This document shows, in pieces, positions 45,390 to 56,951 of a stretch of DNA of 64,000 bases. Source of the stretch: Rotaria socialis. Lineage: Eukaryota; Rotifera; Eurotatoria; Philodinida; Philodinidae. The position numbers were made by a program, and so were the translations under genes. Within the stretch, counting starts at the first letter, position 1. The number at the start of each line of letters is the position of its first letter. The notes under the pieces are model-generated. The model was given only the letters and a program-made list of their open reading frames with translations. It was not told where the DNA came from and ran no database searches. The stretch lies in NCBI GenBank assembly GCA_905331475.1, contig CAJNYU010001189.1:50087-114086 (forward strand). The letters are read 5' to 3'.

Positions 45390-47053
45390 TAAATAGATGT
45401 TGAGAACTTGAAAAGAAAAAAAGACTAAACGTATAAACTGACTCTTTGATAACAACAGAATCGATAATAAAGTTCGAATTAAAAGAAAATTTTAGTACTA
45501 GAAAAAACATTCTATTTTTAAACTCAACAAGCGTTTGAATCATTCTCAATGAATACTACAGTTCACACAATGATTAAGTAGACAGACATGACTAGAACCT
45601 ATGTTAGAGTATTACTTGTAGGATAATCAATGGAATATAGTTAAATTCTTTTATCCGCTCAAAGAAATTTGTTTATCTGATAAAATGTTGAAATTTATTA
45701 TTTCATATTTATATGCTTTCTTTTATGACCGTCCTAACATTGTATTCTTCTAAAAACAAAAATATGCTCTGGTGTCGCATTATTGAGATAATATATATCG
45801 ATGTTGATATGAACGAATACGTGCATAAAATGGGGTAACTTTCAACTTGTTCCTTTGAATATAAACGGCAAAGAAACGCTAAAATACTCGTTTCTCATTG
45901 GTACGGCGACAAAGACGTTTTGAATGTCATTTTGTTTCATAAATATAAATGACATTTATGCCTATCGTTGAAACAGTTCGGCTATGATTCAGCCTAAAAA
46001 ATTTTCTTCTGTAAAAGCGAATTAAATCTAAATCGTATACATATATATATATTATTAAGCTATTAACAACAAATTTTTGATAAAATCTACTTACTATACA
46101 AGTAATTGTTTAAATATTATTTTTGGTCTGAAACTATAGTCAGCTTTTTTCTTTTTTTTTCTCCGCCGTCCTCACGTCGTTTCAGCCCGTCGAGAAAGTC
46201 ACTGATGCATATATTCATGTTAAACCTTGCTTTTTTTCACGAACGCTTTGCTTTCCTGTTGCGCCTTTGCATGTGCAGACGCACACTAATCATTAATATC
46301 TACTTTACATAATCAACTAAAGATCTGAAGCACGTTTTTTTCTGCGCCTATAATCGCTGTCGGTATGATATACTTTTTTTTGTTTGGCAATAACGACAGA
46401 AAAAACATTGACACGTTATTTCTTTTTTTTTATTATCGCCAATAGAAGTTGACTTTTAACCAAAACTATAAATATGATGTTTTTTTTTTGAGTTGATAAT
46501 GTAAAATATGTTGCGTTGTTGCCAAGATAATAGCAACTACTTATGTTTTTGATTGATTGAATTTTTATTAAAGGTTTTCTCAGTAATAAATTATGTCTTT
46601 TATTAATTAATTAAGCATGCATAAACAACTTCTAATGAAACGAAGAAAGCAAAAATTGATGTTTTACTATTATTTTTAGTAAACAACATATCTATATATT
46701 CAATCACCTATAGCATGAAATTTCCTAATTTTTCAGCGAATAAAAAGTAATTGATTGTAGCCACAAGAAAAATTGTTTTTGAGTCAGAACTTTTTTTGTT
46801 CTTCAGCGATAGATAAAAATCGAATTGTAACTTTTAGGAAAAACTGCTAAATTGTAGCTGTGCAACAATGGCAAACACTGAGAATTCTTATCAATCATTG
46901 CATTTTGTACAAAAGATGGTCCTCCATGAACAAGATATCAATGACGAATGTAGACTTATAATGAGGATGTTTTCAAGTCTATTGAAAACAAATATGTGAA
47001 AATTTCGTGCCTAACCATCCGTGTCTTACATTAGTTGATCGGAGTGAACTTTT

Positions 47054-47477
47054 TGTCGAACTCACATATATTTTCGAAGCAAATGGTGAGTGTAAGTTTA
47101 AAAGGGAGATTTTTGCGGCTCCCCATTACAGACATTAATCAGCTTAAAATTGTGTTAATTAGGAGCTTGACTAATTAGGCTGCTATTTCTTCCTTTGCTA
47201 ATTGCAGACTACACGAAACAAGCAATGTTTGCCCATTACAGACCATAGACACTAGTCACTGCCATTGTTAAATATACGAGGTAACAATTAATATTCCATT
47301 GCAGACACAAGCAAATTGACAATGACCTAGTTATACGTTTTGTAAATCAAGGTAGATTTTTCAGATGAACTATTTTGAATTATTTTCATACATCGCCGTG
47401 TCCTGATAAATCCCGACGGGGACGTCGTTTGCAAAGAATTTTTTCGCTGGAATCCTGACAAGCGCTGCGATGTATAA
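47054..47477 (+). mobile_element. TGTSGAACTCACATAT element, copy 3, 3'-truncated
   Basis: Starts TGTCGAACTCACATAT and follows the copy at 42947 closely, including the ATTACAGAC repeats and the CATCGCCGTGTCCTGATAAA block, up to GCGATGTATAA. The expected 3' end (GGTTATTTTAGTAAGCC onward) is missing; a hAT-like element begins at that point. Confidence 0.75.
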
Positions 47478-48217
47478 CAGAGGTCGCAGCGGCACTACTT
47501 TCCTGATTTTTTCCTGTTTTTTTGAGAACATCCTGATAGGTCCTGATTTCCCTGACTTTTTAAACTAACATTCGATGAATGTAATGAATTGCTAAAAATA
47601 AGCAACGCGCGATTTATTACTCCGTATTAGGCCACTTATCTTCATTTCGAACCAATTTTGAGTATTATTCCAACTGGTGAATGAAAGAGAATTTCACAAA
47701 AATTATATTTATTTACTATATACAACTTTACAATTCAATTTATTTCCTCATTTTCTTTCGTAATTGATTAAGTGCATCGTTGTTTTGTATAATTTACTTC
47801 AAATAGGCGACTTAATGACACAACTAGAAATACATTGATTATTTGACATCCCAGGAGTGAATAACCGTTTTACAGAACAGAGAACAATGACAACACAGAA
47901 AAACCAGCTTTCATTAAAAAAAGCTTTTAGATAACGTAACTTAGAGCGAAATCTTGAAAGACAAGAGATCATTTTTGTCCTTCCATTACTGCATAATTGA
48001 GTATGAGAAATGAACAACGAAGATATACAAAAGAGCAGAACACAAAAGTCTTTGGTTAGAAACGTTTTCCTTGACGTAACGATGCGTAAAAGTTCAACAT
48101 TTATGATGAATACTTATTAACCCTGATTTCCTGATTTATGAGTAAAACTCCTGATTTTTTTCTTTGGATTTCCTGTCCTGATTCCTGACTTTGAATACTA
48201 GGCCGCTGCGACCCCTG
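47478..48217. mobile_element. 740-bp hAT-like non-autonomous element
   Basis: Terminal inverted repeats CAGAGGTCGCAGCGGC / GCCGCTGCGACCCCTG fit the CAGRGGT pattern of hAT transposons. Subterminal regions at both ends carry many CCTGAT/CCTGAC motifs, all in the same orientation. The flanks both contain TATAAC, a possible imperfect target duplication. There is no transposase ORF, so it would need an outside enzyme. Confidence 0.75.
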
Positions 48218-50160
48218 ATATAACTTCATAAACAGTTGTGGGAAAAATAACTTTTACGGTTGCTTTAAAAATTGATTCGCCAATCATTTTTCGTTGAGTT
48301 CAAAGTACCTGAACTCAAAAATTACTACTTTTTGCCTACGCTTTATGTTCTACGCCCAATCCTTGCTTTTGTAATTACAGGATACAATAACTGAATCATC
48401 ATGCGTATGCATCGAAATGTGATTGGAGCATATTTCAAACATTAATATCGACGTGTGCAAATTATACAGAGTCACTAGAGCTTTTTGGAAAATAAAACAT
48501 GTTCACAAGTTAATAGCACATATTTTTACCGAACAACTCATGTCTAGATAGTACAAATTTAATTATGGTTCACCTATTACAATCATTGATCTATTCATTC
48601 TACAATTAGAATAGAATTCGAGATATGTTTATGGTTTTGGATAAAGAGAGTTAGCACAGTGTGATGCTGGAAAAACAAAGACTACTTAATTCTTGTAGAA
48701 GAGAATTCAAGAATACAACAAAATTAGAATGATTCAATGAGTTCTCGAAGAAGAATTCTACTGAAATGTTAGTGTATCTTTTAGTCTCTTGAAGAAAATT
48801 AAAACCAAATTGCTTTTGTTTTCTTTGTAAACGTCGATTGTTGTGAAGTGACTTCTTATTGTAAACAACAAATGCGTACAATTAAAGAAAAGATGATTCT
48901 TAGCAAAACCATGTACAAATCAGCCGGAATAATCACTAGTATACCATTTTACTTATTTCATTTAAAATAATTTTCGTTTCTTCTCTTTAAATTATTTGTG
49001 CACACGAAAGCTCTTCCAAACTCAACTTACCGACTGTAACACATCTCATTTAATACCATCAGAACAGTATGAAATCATTGCAAAAAGCTGCTTTTAGTAT
49101 AGCATGTAGTTCAGTTCATGCTGGGATTCGTCTAATGTCAATGGTTTCGTTCGTGATCAATGGCGTGCAAAGCTAGTCCCGGTTTCGCCAAAAGAAACAA
49201 TGCAAGACTTCCGTATTCTTAAGTGCAGTGAAATGGACCTAAATTACAGTTGCAGCAAAGAAATAAAAAATACGAAACGAAGAAATTCGCCAACGCTATT
49301 CTCTAAACAGGGACGAACAATCGAAAAGCTATAATTACTAGGACCCGAATGGAGACCAAAATAATGTGACGCCTCTCATCTCTAGTTGCTAATGCATTAT
49401 GAATTTTTTCATATCACAATTTTTAAAAATATCTACAAAGGCAAAGCATCTTATCATACAATCTATGTTCTTTGTCAAAACAAAAACAAAATAAAAATTA
49501 ATCTAAATTATCAGATACTTCATATGCAAGTTTGATCTGCTTTTCTTTCAATTCGGCTTATTCACAAGTTTTACGTAAATTAACAATGACTGGCGATGCA
49601 TAAAAACAGTAGTTAAGATAATTGTGCATAACTATATATTGATTGTTTCGTAATTAGAATAGATAGAAACAGAATGTTTAATGAAAAATACACGTGTAGT
49701 TTTACGCCAATTCGATAGTTTAATATTTATATTAGAGCTTTTGTTTTTCATGTTTATCTAAATTAAGATCATTTGAAAAAATACATGTATACTCAAATAA
49801 GATTGTAGATGCTTTCTTTCTATCGAATCTTTTCTCTCTTCTGCTAATGGAAGTATCCTATAAGACTTTTTTCATTGCGTCCATTTCGTTCATAAACATG
49901 AACAAAGATAGAAGATACAAAGCAAACAGCCAAGCTTTTGTTTTGCGATGCATAAAAAAGGATGCGCGTGACGTTTTTGCTATTTACATCTATATAAGAC
50001 ACTCTTATCTTTTTGTTGAGTCCGTTTTTGAGAAGCTGCATACACACTGAATATATTTGGAGTGATTATTGTCGTAGCAACTCATTGTAAGCTACCTTTT
50101 CTAACTGAGACATCGTTTTTTGAAGCAAAATAAAGAAATTTATTTGTTTCGACAACCTGC

Positions 50161-52482
50161 ATGATGTTAAAATTCGGTAAGAAATGGTTTATTTTATCAT
50201 TTATAATTATTAGTTTCATTATACTATTATAGTGATTCTTCTTGTTATCGGATTCTTCCGAATCTTTCATGCTCATAATCATCTAGCTAAAGATGTACGT
50301 ATTATTTAACGCAAGTCAATTAGTAGTACATATTATTTTTTTTCTAAAACAAAGGATACTGTTTTCTCAAGAGCACAAGCAATCGATGCAAATGCAATCA
50401 TAGATAGAAGGTCAGTGACAATTTTAAAAATCATTTAAGCAAATATCAATGAAATACATATGAATATTTCATAAAAGCTTCCGGATTTCCGTTGATTAAG
50501 GTTCAGATGAGTTGGGATTCTAACGTGATATTTTCAATTTCACTTTTGATACCTGAAAAAAACAATATAATTCTTTTATAAGGGTAACAATTTGAAAAAT
50601 CTAAAGCACAAAAAAATCTCAATTATTCATAAGCTCTTTCTTTACATTTTATCACGAAGACGTTTATCTATAAAAAAACCAATTCAAAAGAATTGAATCC
50701 CTGATTTGTGGATTACTTATAAAATCATTCCGAATTCTGCAGTTTATCAATGTAGATGTTGCTAGAAAATTTGAGGAAAATCTATAATTTTTTTCTCTTA
50801 TGATCCTCACAACTCTTTTCGGTCATTATTCATCAATAATTTCTCTTATGTAAAATACTTCTTTTATTTTAGTGCGACTACCGCCCAAAGTTCTCCAACG
50901 GTATTATTCACCGAACTATCAAGTGAAGAGGTAGTTAATAAAATTTTATCAATAGCTACTCAGCGGTTTCAATATAATCTCTTCATGAGCATATAAAAAA
51001 TAGAATTCTAGATTGGTCTTACTTTTTTTAATTCATCAAAAACACTTCAGCATTAATATGACCTACAAATTATGCATTGTATTTCTAGTCAGTTACGTCA
51101 ACAGACACAACCGATAACGTCGACATAACGGACCGTCCTTTTCCTCCGATGTTTGAATGTGATTTTACTACTCCATGTTTTGCAGAAAATCAACTCGATC
51201 GAACTGATGGCAGTCAATTCAATCTTGGTCCGATTTCCGATACCTCACTACCGCCAGTAGCACCGACTTCTGATGTTTCGTCTATTAGTAAGTTTTATCT
51301 TTCCTCAAATGTGACCTTCATAAATATATTTTCGTTGATTGCAGCTAATCCAACAAATGACAGTCTGCCATGTCAGTTACCCTATCGACCTCAATTAGAA
51401 AATGGTACCGATTTCGCTAACTGGAGCATGTGGTTTTGCTATAATAATGAATGTCCAACATCAAATGAAACTCAAGGAACATGCGTTTCAGGTAACTTGT
51501 TTTTCATGATGAGAGCTCAATGAAAATTGCTTTCATCTTTGCAATGAGATTTATTCATTTAAACTGAATTTCACAGGATATTTTCTTCTTTAATATCAAG
51601 ATTGTTTTTGCTGTTAAACAAGTTTTGTTAGATAGATTTAATGTTTTATAGGTTTATATGGACTCGTTTCGCTTAATTCATCTGAGTCATCGAGGACAAT
51701 CTTTGATTCTATTAATTCGACTGATTCGAATGCGATTGCAGAAGATTTTTCTGAAGTGCAATGCCTCCGATTTAATTATTATTTTACTGTCTACGATGGA
51801 GAAGATTGGGGCCAAGAGATTCAAGTGTGGATAAGACCCAATCATGAAATTAATAATCAATATTCAATTGAAAACTTTACTGTGGCTGATATGAATGAAA
51901 ATAAATGGCAAAATGGAGAAGTGACATTCACCTCAGTATCTTCTAATTACACAGTAAGAAGCATTCTTATTGAAAAGTTTTGTTAAGAAATGAATATATT
52001 AAATTTTCAGTTAGCGTTTTCTTTTTTGGTCACTAAAGAAAACCAAGGAAATGAGTCTGAAACCAATAGAACAATTTATTTTGCATTAGACAACATAGAA
52101 TTATATGCCTTCAATTGTTCAGGTAAGTTCTAATATAAAGAAAATGTTTCTTCAAAATCATGAACCAATTATTGAAATTTTTCAGATCCGAATAATCAAG
52201 GCACTACTTCTACAATACAACCAACGGCTGCTGCAACTGAGGCGCCCTCGCCGAGTAAATAAATAACTAATTCATAGTATTTTCTAGTGTAATCATTTGC
52301 ATTTAGACAAGTCTAGGGTAGGTTTAATTCTTGGCCTGATATTTGGTTTAGGGTTGCCAACCATAGCACTTATCGGTGGCGTCGTTTATTGGAAACGCAA
52401 GAGTCAAGATCGTTCTGGAAAGTATGATATTTCATTTACGGCTGGCTCTCAGAACGAAGTTAGTCATGTATCGAGGAATTGA
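50161..52482 (+). CDS. MAM-like type I membrane protein A
   Basis: Ten exons closing in frame to 398 aa: 50161-50176, 50233-50294, 50355-50410, 50873-50930, 51089-51287, 51345-51491, 51652-51953, 52011-52122, 52186-52254, 52307-52482. Signal peptide (KFVILLVIGFFRIFHA), a Thr/Ser linker, then a MAM-like domain ~86-317 starting FECDFTTPCF and closing YFALDNIELYAFNCS, which fits the MAM pattern (C-x-F-E/D start, hydrophobic-D-D/N-I-x-L before the last Cys). A Thr/Ala-rich stalk, one membrane helix (~345-369, GLILGLIFGLGLP) and a short basic tail follow. A cell-surface adhesion or recognition role is likely. The MAM exons are almost identical to those of gene B at 56952, while the ends differ. 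Confidence 0.8.
51133..52164 (+). repeat. ~1.03-kb near-identical tract shared with 57828-58859
   Basis: Constant offset of 6695 bp with no indel. By eye only two substitutions (51147 and the third base of the Cys codon near 51765) in exons and introns together. Immediately outside, on both sides, the paralogs are strongly diverged. Confidence 0.9.
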
Positions 52483-52841
52483 TATTTTTATTTTGTATTC
52501 ATTTACTCATTTTCATTCTTACTAAGCTTGTGTAACGAATAATAAGTTGAAAAATCAAGAGCAAGAATAAATTGCAAGAGCATTTTATTCTTCATTCATT
52601 CATGTGAATTTCTATGCATATTTTCAAATATATTATAGATATTAGTTAATAACTTTTCAATGTACCTTATTTTCATTTCTAAAATTCATTGCAAATAAAT
52701 ATTGTAAGTAACTGTAAATATTAAAAATTTGCTCGGATTTTTTCTTTTATTTTTAAATACTAACACAAACAACAACAACAACAACAAAACGAATGGTTTA
52801 TTATACATTTTATCTACAATAATATGTAAATAGATGAATTA

Positions 52842-53714
52842 TTATTGTTGTTCATTATTCAAATGATCTTTTTTCCATATTTCAATAAATTTTAATGATT
52901 GTTTCCTGTCTTTGACTATACACATAATTGTTAGTAGAATCATAACAATTGTTACTAAAGTCAATATTGCTTGCCCATAAATAACAATATTATTGATTGA
53001 TAAATTAGCGAGAATTAAAGTAAGTCTACCAAGAAATTCGAATAGGAATCCTACTGACCATATACTTGTTATTACATAACACGTAGAACGAAATGATGAA
53101 CAATGCGTATAAAACCATTCATAGACTTGAGCAATTTCTTTTTTATCAGACAATTTTATTACTGAAATTTCATCATCATATTGTTCATGAAATGATTCTG
53201 GATCCTCTTGAAATATACTATCGGGTAAGCCTGCTTCATTTCGTTTTATTGGTACTAAATCTTGATAAAAATAATAGGCAAGTGGCCGTATATGAAAACA
53301 ATATTGACAACATCGTCGTGGCATTAATGTTAAACCGAAAATAATCGATAAGATTCCAGTTATTACTGATTTTTCCAATAGAATTATAATTGGATTATGT
53401 GTTACAACAGCAGCAATAGCTGAAATAAGAAAAGCAATAAAAACAAGAAAGCCAAGTGCATCGAATGTTCGAGATAAAATAGCTTTAATAATAACCATGA
53501 TAAGGGGTGCAACACCAGCAATTAAAAGAGCATATATTGCTTTGATACGTTTTTGAAGAGAAAAATAAATAACAAGTGGAAGTATCAGATCAACGAGAAT
53601 TGTAATGAGAAAACGTGGAATATGATGTTTAAATGTATTCCAGATTGAAAATTCAATTGATGGAGATGTATTAGGAACTTGTTGTTCCTCAATAGATGAA
53701 CGAGTTGAGGTCAT
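52842..53714 (-). CDS. VC0807-like multi-pass membrane protein (paralog 3)
   Basis: Intronless, 290 aa, the shortest of the three because N- and C-terminal tails are reduced. Conserved blocks are FSIWNTFKHHIPRFLITILV, YALLIAGVAPLIMVIIKA, TFDALGFLVF, LLEKSVITGILSIIFG, RPLAYYFYQDLVPIKRNEAG and KKEIAQVYEWFYTHCSSFR, followed by two helices. It ends KDHLNNEQQ. Family and function are as for the two genes upstream. It lies tail-to-tail with MAM-like gene A (360 bp between stops). Confidence 0.75.
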   Translation of the reverse strand: MTSTRSSIEEQQVPNTSPSIEFSIWNTFKHHIPRFLITILVDLILPLVIYFSLQKRIKAIYALLIAGVAPLIMVIIKAILSRTFDALGFLVFIAFLISAIAAVVTHNPIIILLEKSVITGILSIIFGLTLMPRRCCQYCFHIRPLAYYFYQDLVPIKRNEAGLPDSIFQEDPESFHEQYDDEISVIKLSDKKEIAQVYEWFYTHCSSFRSTCYVITSIWSVGFLFEFLGRLTLILANLSINNIVIYGQAILTLVTIVMILLTIMCIVKDRKQSLKFIEIWKKDHLNNEQQ

Positions 53715-56700
53715 GGAATGATTATTAAATCTACACTAAAATATATGAATTGATTCTTTCTTTTTAAATTATTCAATAATTCTAACAATGCAAAATTTAT
53801 ATGCTAGGCAAATTTAATCTATCATGAAATACTTTACAAAGCTTATTGATATAGAAAAATAAAATAGTTACCTTTTTAAATAGATTCATCAGTATTGTTG
53901 AAAACGAACTGTAAATATCACTGTTTTTTGTTGTATCTATTTAAAAATCAAGAATATCAAAAACATACTATGTAATAAATACAAACTTGCCTACTGAATT
54001 AATTTACGCTTTTGTTATTCACATATGTTTCTAGCTCATTGTATATCAAGTAACATTCTTTCATATGTGCACATATTTTCTAGGAATTAGTTAATTTTGA
54101 CAAGAACCATTGAAGATAATGCGCCTATCACTCTATAAATGAAAATAAAACAATAAATTTGATTTTAACTGGCTCCCTGTGTATGTTCAAGGACGTTTTT
54201 TTCTTCTTATTTGTTCCTACTAAAACAAATTCAAAGTTTTGAACCCAAATAATCTATTTTTTTACTTGTTTTATTTCAAATGTCAAAAGTGTTCTTAAAT
54301 AAAACAGAACAACGTCATTTTTTCATAAAATAATACGTAATATTATCAGAATATCTATAAGAGCTCTCAAACGTACGAAAATGGTATTGAACTTATCTTG
54401 AAAACGTCACAAATGAAAAAATTCCAGACTATTTATGCAGTATTATGTTTATGAGAAAGACGATTTGAACTATTGATACGTTTGTTCTGAATACAAACGT
54501 CACCGCACTCGTGATCTTAAGGTAAACAATACTACGATATTCATAAACATCCATCTTTGTTCATGTAATCTATATATAAGAAAGACTAAAGTAGACTTCT
54601 GACATCTATCGTTCATGTATAGTTGGGCAACTAGTATGTGTATAAACTCTAGCTGATTTCAGTAAGAAAGTACTGAAGAGAAAGATGGATCTTCATATAA
54701 GGAGATTTCAATGTGACTTGTTGAATACTGAATTTTAGGTACAATATGTATATTTCAAGAGAGAGAGAGAGAGAGAGATTACTGGAATGTGCGAAGAGCT
54801 TATTTTTTTAAAAGTGAATATTTTACTATTCTTCGAAAAGTTTTTCAATCGAGCAAACTAGCACGAACGTTTTTACACTAATGTGATACAAGAATTGAAC
54901 TGAAGTAATGATAAGTCAATGCTTTGATTTTTTTATGTTTTAATACGGTAGAAATTATAATAATAGTCATACAATGAGTCATATCTTACATCTATGGAAT
55001 AGTCATTTAATTGAAGATAACTAAGTATCAGTTGCAAACATTAATCGATGAGTTTTATTGTATATATTCAGCTAAATATGTTATTACTTGTAGTATTCAT
55101 CGAGATTTGTAGCCTGAGAATGACAGAATCGTGATATGAATTAATAGAAAGCTATATGAGTTGACTTAATACGCAATGCTGATTCATTTTCCATGGAGAT
55201 TTTTTATTAAAACAATATACGTGAATAATGTAGTTTTGCTTATATGTAGGATACAATCTATTCTTCAAGAAAAATTTCTGAAATTTCTAGATGATTACAC
55301 TACTGTAATAATATCTGTTCTTTTGTTATTCCATACGGGGCAGGCAACTTTCTTCATAGGTTCTCCGTTTTGTTGTCCTTAACAATTGTTTGAACTATTA
55401 TTGTCATAGTTATCAGAAGTGATCTCAAACTTCTACAGCATCTATGCGATACCAATAGAACCAACAATTTATTGAAATCACTGAAATTTGTACTGAGTTT
55501 CATGTGCTACAGCAGCGAATAATGAAGAATCTAATTCATCAAATAAGATTTTTTTGTGTAAATATAATTAAACTTGGCACAACACCGATAGTAAAAATGA
55601 ATATGGTGATCGAACCAACAAAACTATACCGATATATTGTTGTGTAATGTTTAAAGATTCAATCTAATTGATTAACAAAGATTATTATGTCACAACATCG
55701 AAGTATTTTCTATGATAAATTCAATTGTATCCGTAGATTATGCTAAACTAAAAGTTGCTTTTTTTTCTCAGAAAGACAAAATTTAGTTCATCTTTATTGA
55801 AATAATACTGATTAAAATCAGAATCGCTCTATTGGTTGAGTTCTAGGTGTTTTAAACTGAAATCACTAGTCCCTCACCAGTAGGGTGATTATAAATATAA
55901 AGAACAATGTTATGTCATTTCATAGTCTTTTCCTAATTTCGTTTTCATTCAAAAACGATTCGTTACGAAAAATCTCTGAACATCTGTGTAGAATGCGAAA
56001 GGATTGTGTTAATCGATAAGGTGCTATGCATTTCAAAGGAAATTGCCATATAACGGCTTTTCCCAGATAAAATAATGTTGCATACTGAAATCTTGGAAGT
56101 TTTAAATTTCATATCTTAAAAGATAAAGCTGTCTCGCGATATGTTTTAGCGTGAAGGTCGAAGACTGAAAAATTCTTCGCTTCTGCAAATCATACCGGCA
56201 AATAATTTATAAGCAACAATAGTGACCAATTATTCTAAAATGGAAAGAAAACCAGTTTATTTCATCAATTAGTAAATTTAAGTTTGAAACAGTTTATATT
56301 TATCTTTGAATATACTTTGAATTAGTACTTAATTTACAAATTGGTTTTTATCTTGAAGAGAGTTGTACTAAAAGATATCTACTCTCAATGGTGACGAGGG
56401 TTGACATAGAAACTTGAAAGAAAAAAAGGACTGCTCGGATTACAGTTGCCACAGCACAATTTTTTGTTTCGTTAGATCGATTAGTCTTCACTTGCTCACA
56501 TCTGACTAATTTGATAGCAAATAAAATCGTAAAACAAAGATAAGACACTCACTGGTCGTCGATATAAAGCAAACACAGAGCACAGTTGGTATCTTCTTCC
56601 TACGCAATGATATCGACTTCACTTGTGTCCTACGTAGTATCCCCGTTTACAATATGATTCGTGGGGTTTACTATTATTATTTACTGATTATTACCCTGGC

Positions 56701-56951
56701 TACAAGGAGATTTTTGTTTTGTTTCTATATGACGTAATATCATGAAACAGACTTTTAGTTTTTTGTTGTAGATTGGCTTTTTTCTATTTTATTCTTTCTG
56801 TTTATGAAATCTTTTTCATCAAAGCGTCATACATAATGTCTATATTTCTAAAGATTATTGTCTTAGCAACATGTATTTAGTTATTTTTCAACGAATAGAC
56901 CATCTCTATTTAAAAGTCTTCGCAATTCTATTTACCTCATCAGAATAGACA
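53715..56951. other. 3.2-kb gene-free region containing a kinase remnant
   Basis: Only a degraded kinase fragment (55020-55400) and a (GA)n run (~54759-54778) were recognised. The rest is AT-rich DNA with scattered stops in all frames. Confidence 0.55.
55020..55400 (+). pseudogene. Degraded protein-kinase fragment (MAPK-like)
   Basis: The catalytic-loop sequence IHRDL-stop-PEND is readable at 55095-55124, with TAG (55110-55112) where Lys of HRDLKPEN belongs. Upstream, QLQTLIDE and YSAKYVITCS resemble the MAPK stretch before the catalytic loop. Downstream, after stops and frameshifts, RNADS resembles the region after DFG, and TVIISVLLLF-x-TGQATFFIGS matches the TVDIWSVGC-x-x-x-x-x-TG-x-x-x-F-x-GS segment of MAPKs. 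The DFG itself is not intact. Multiple stops make it a non-functional relic. Confidence 0.6.

Larger units (their letters stand above)
45390..50160. other. 4.8-kb gene-free region with two nested elements
   Basis: No convincing gene on either strand. It holds a truncated copy of the TGTGGAACTCACAT element (47054-47477) abutting a hAT-like element (47478-48217). Other ORFs here, including an exact sense/antisense pair at ~49844-50050, look fortuitous. Confidence 0.55.

Noticed and set aside
49844..50050. Overlapping sense and antisense ORFs of equal length
   Set aside because: Mirror ORFs in low-complexity AT-rich DNA without features; chance.
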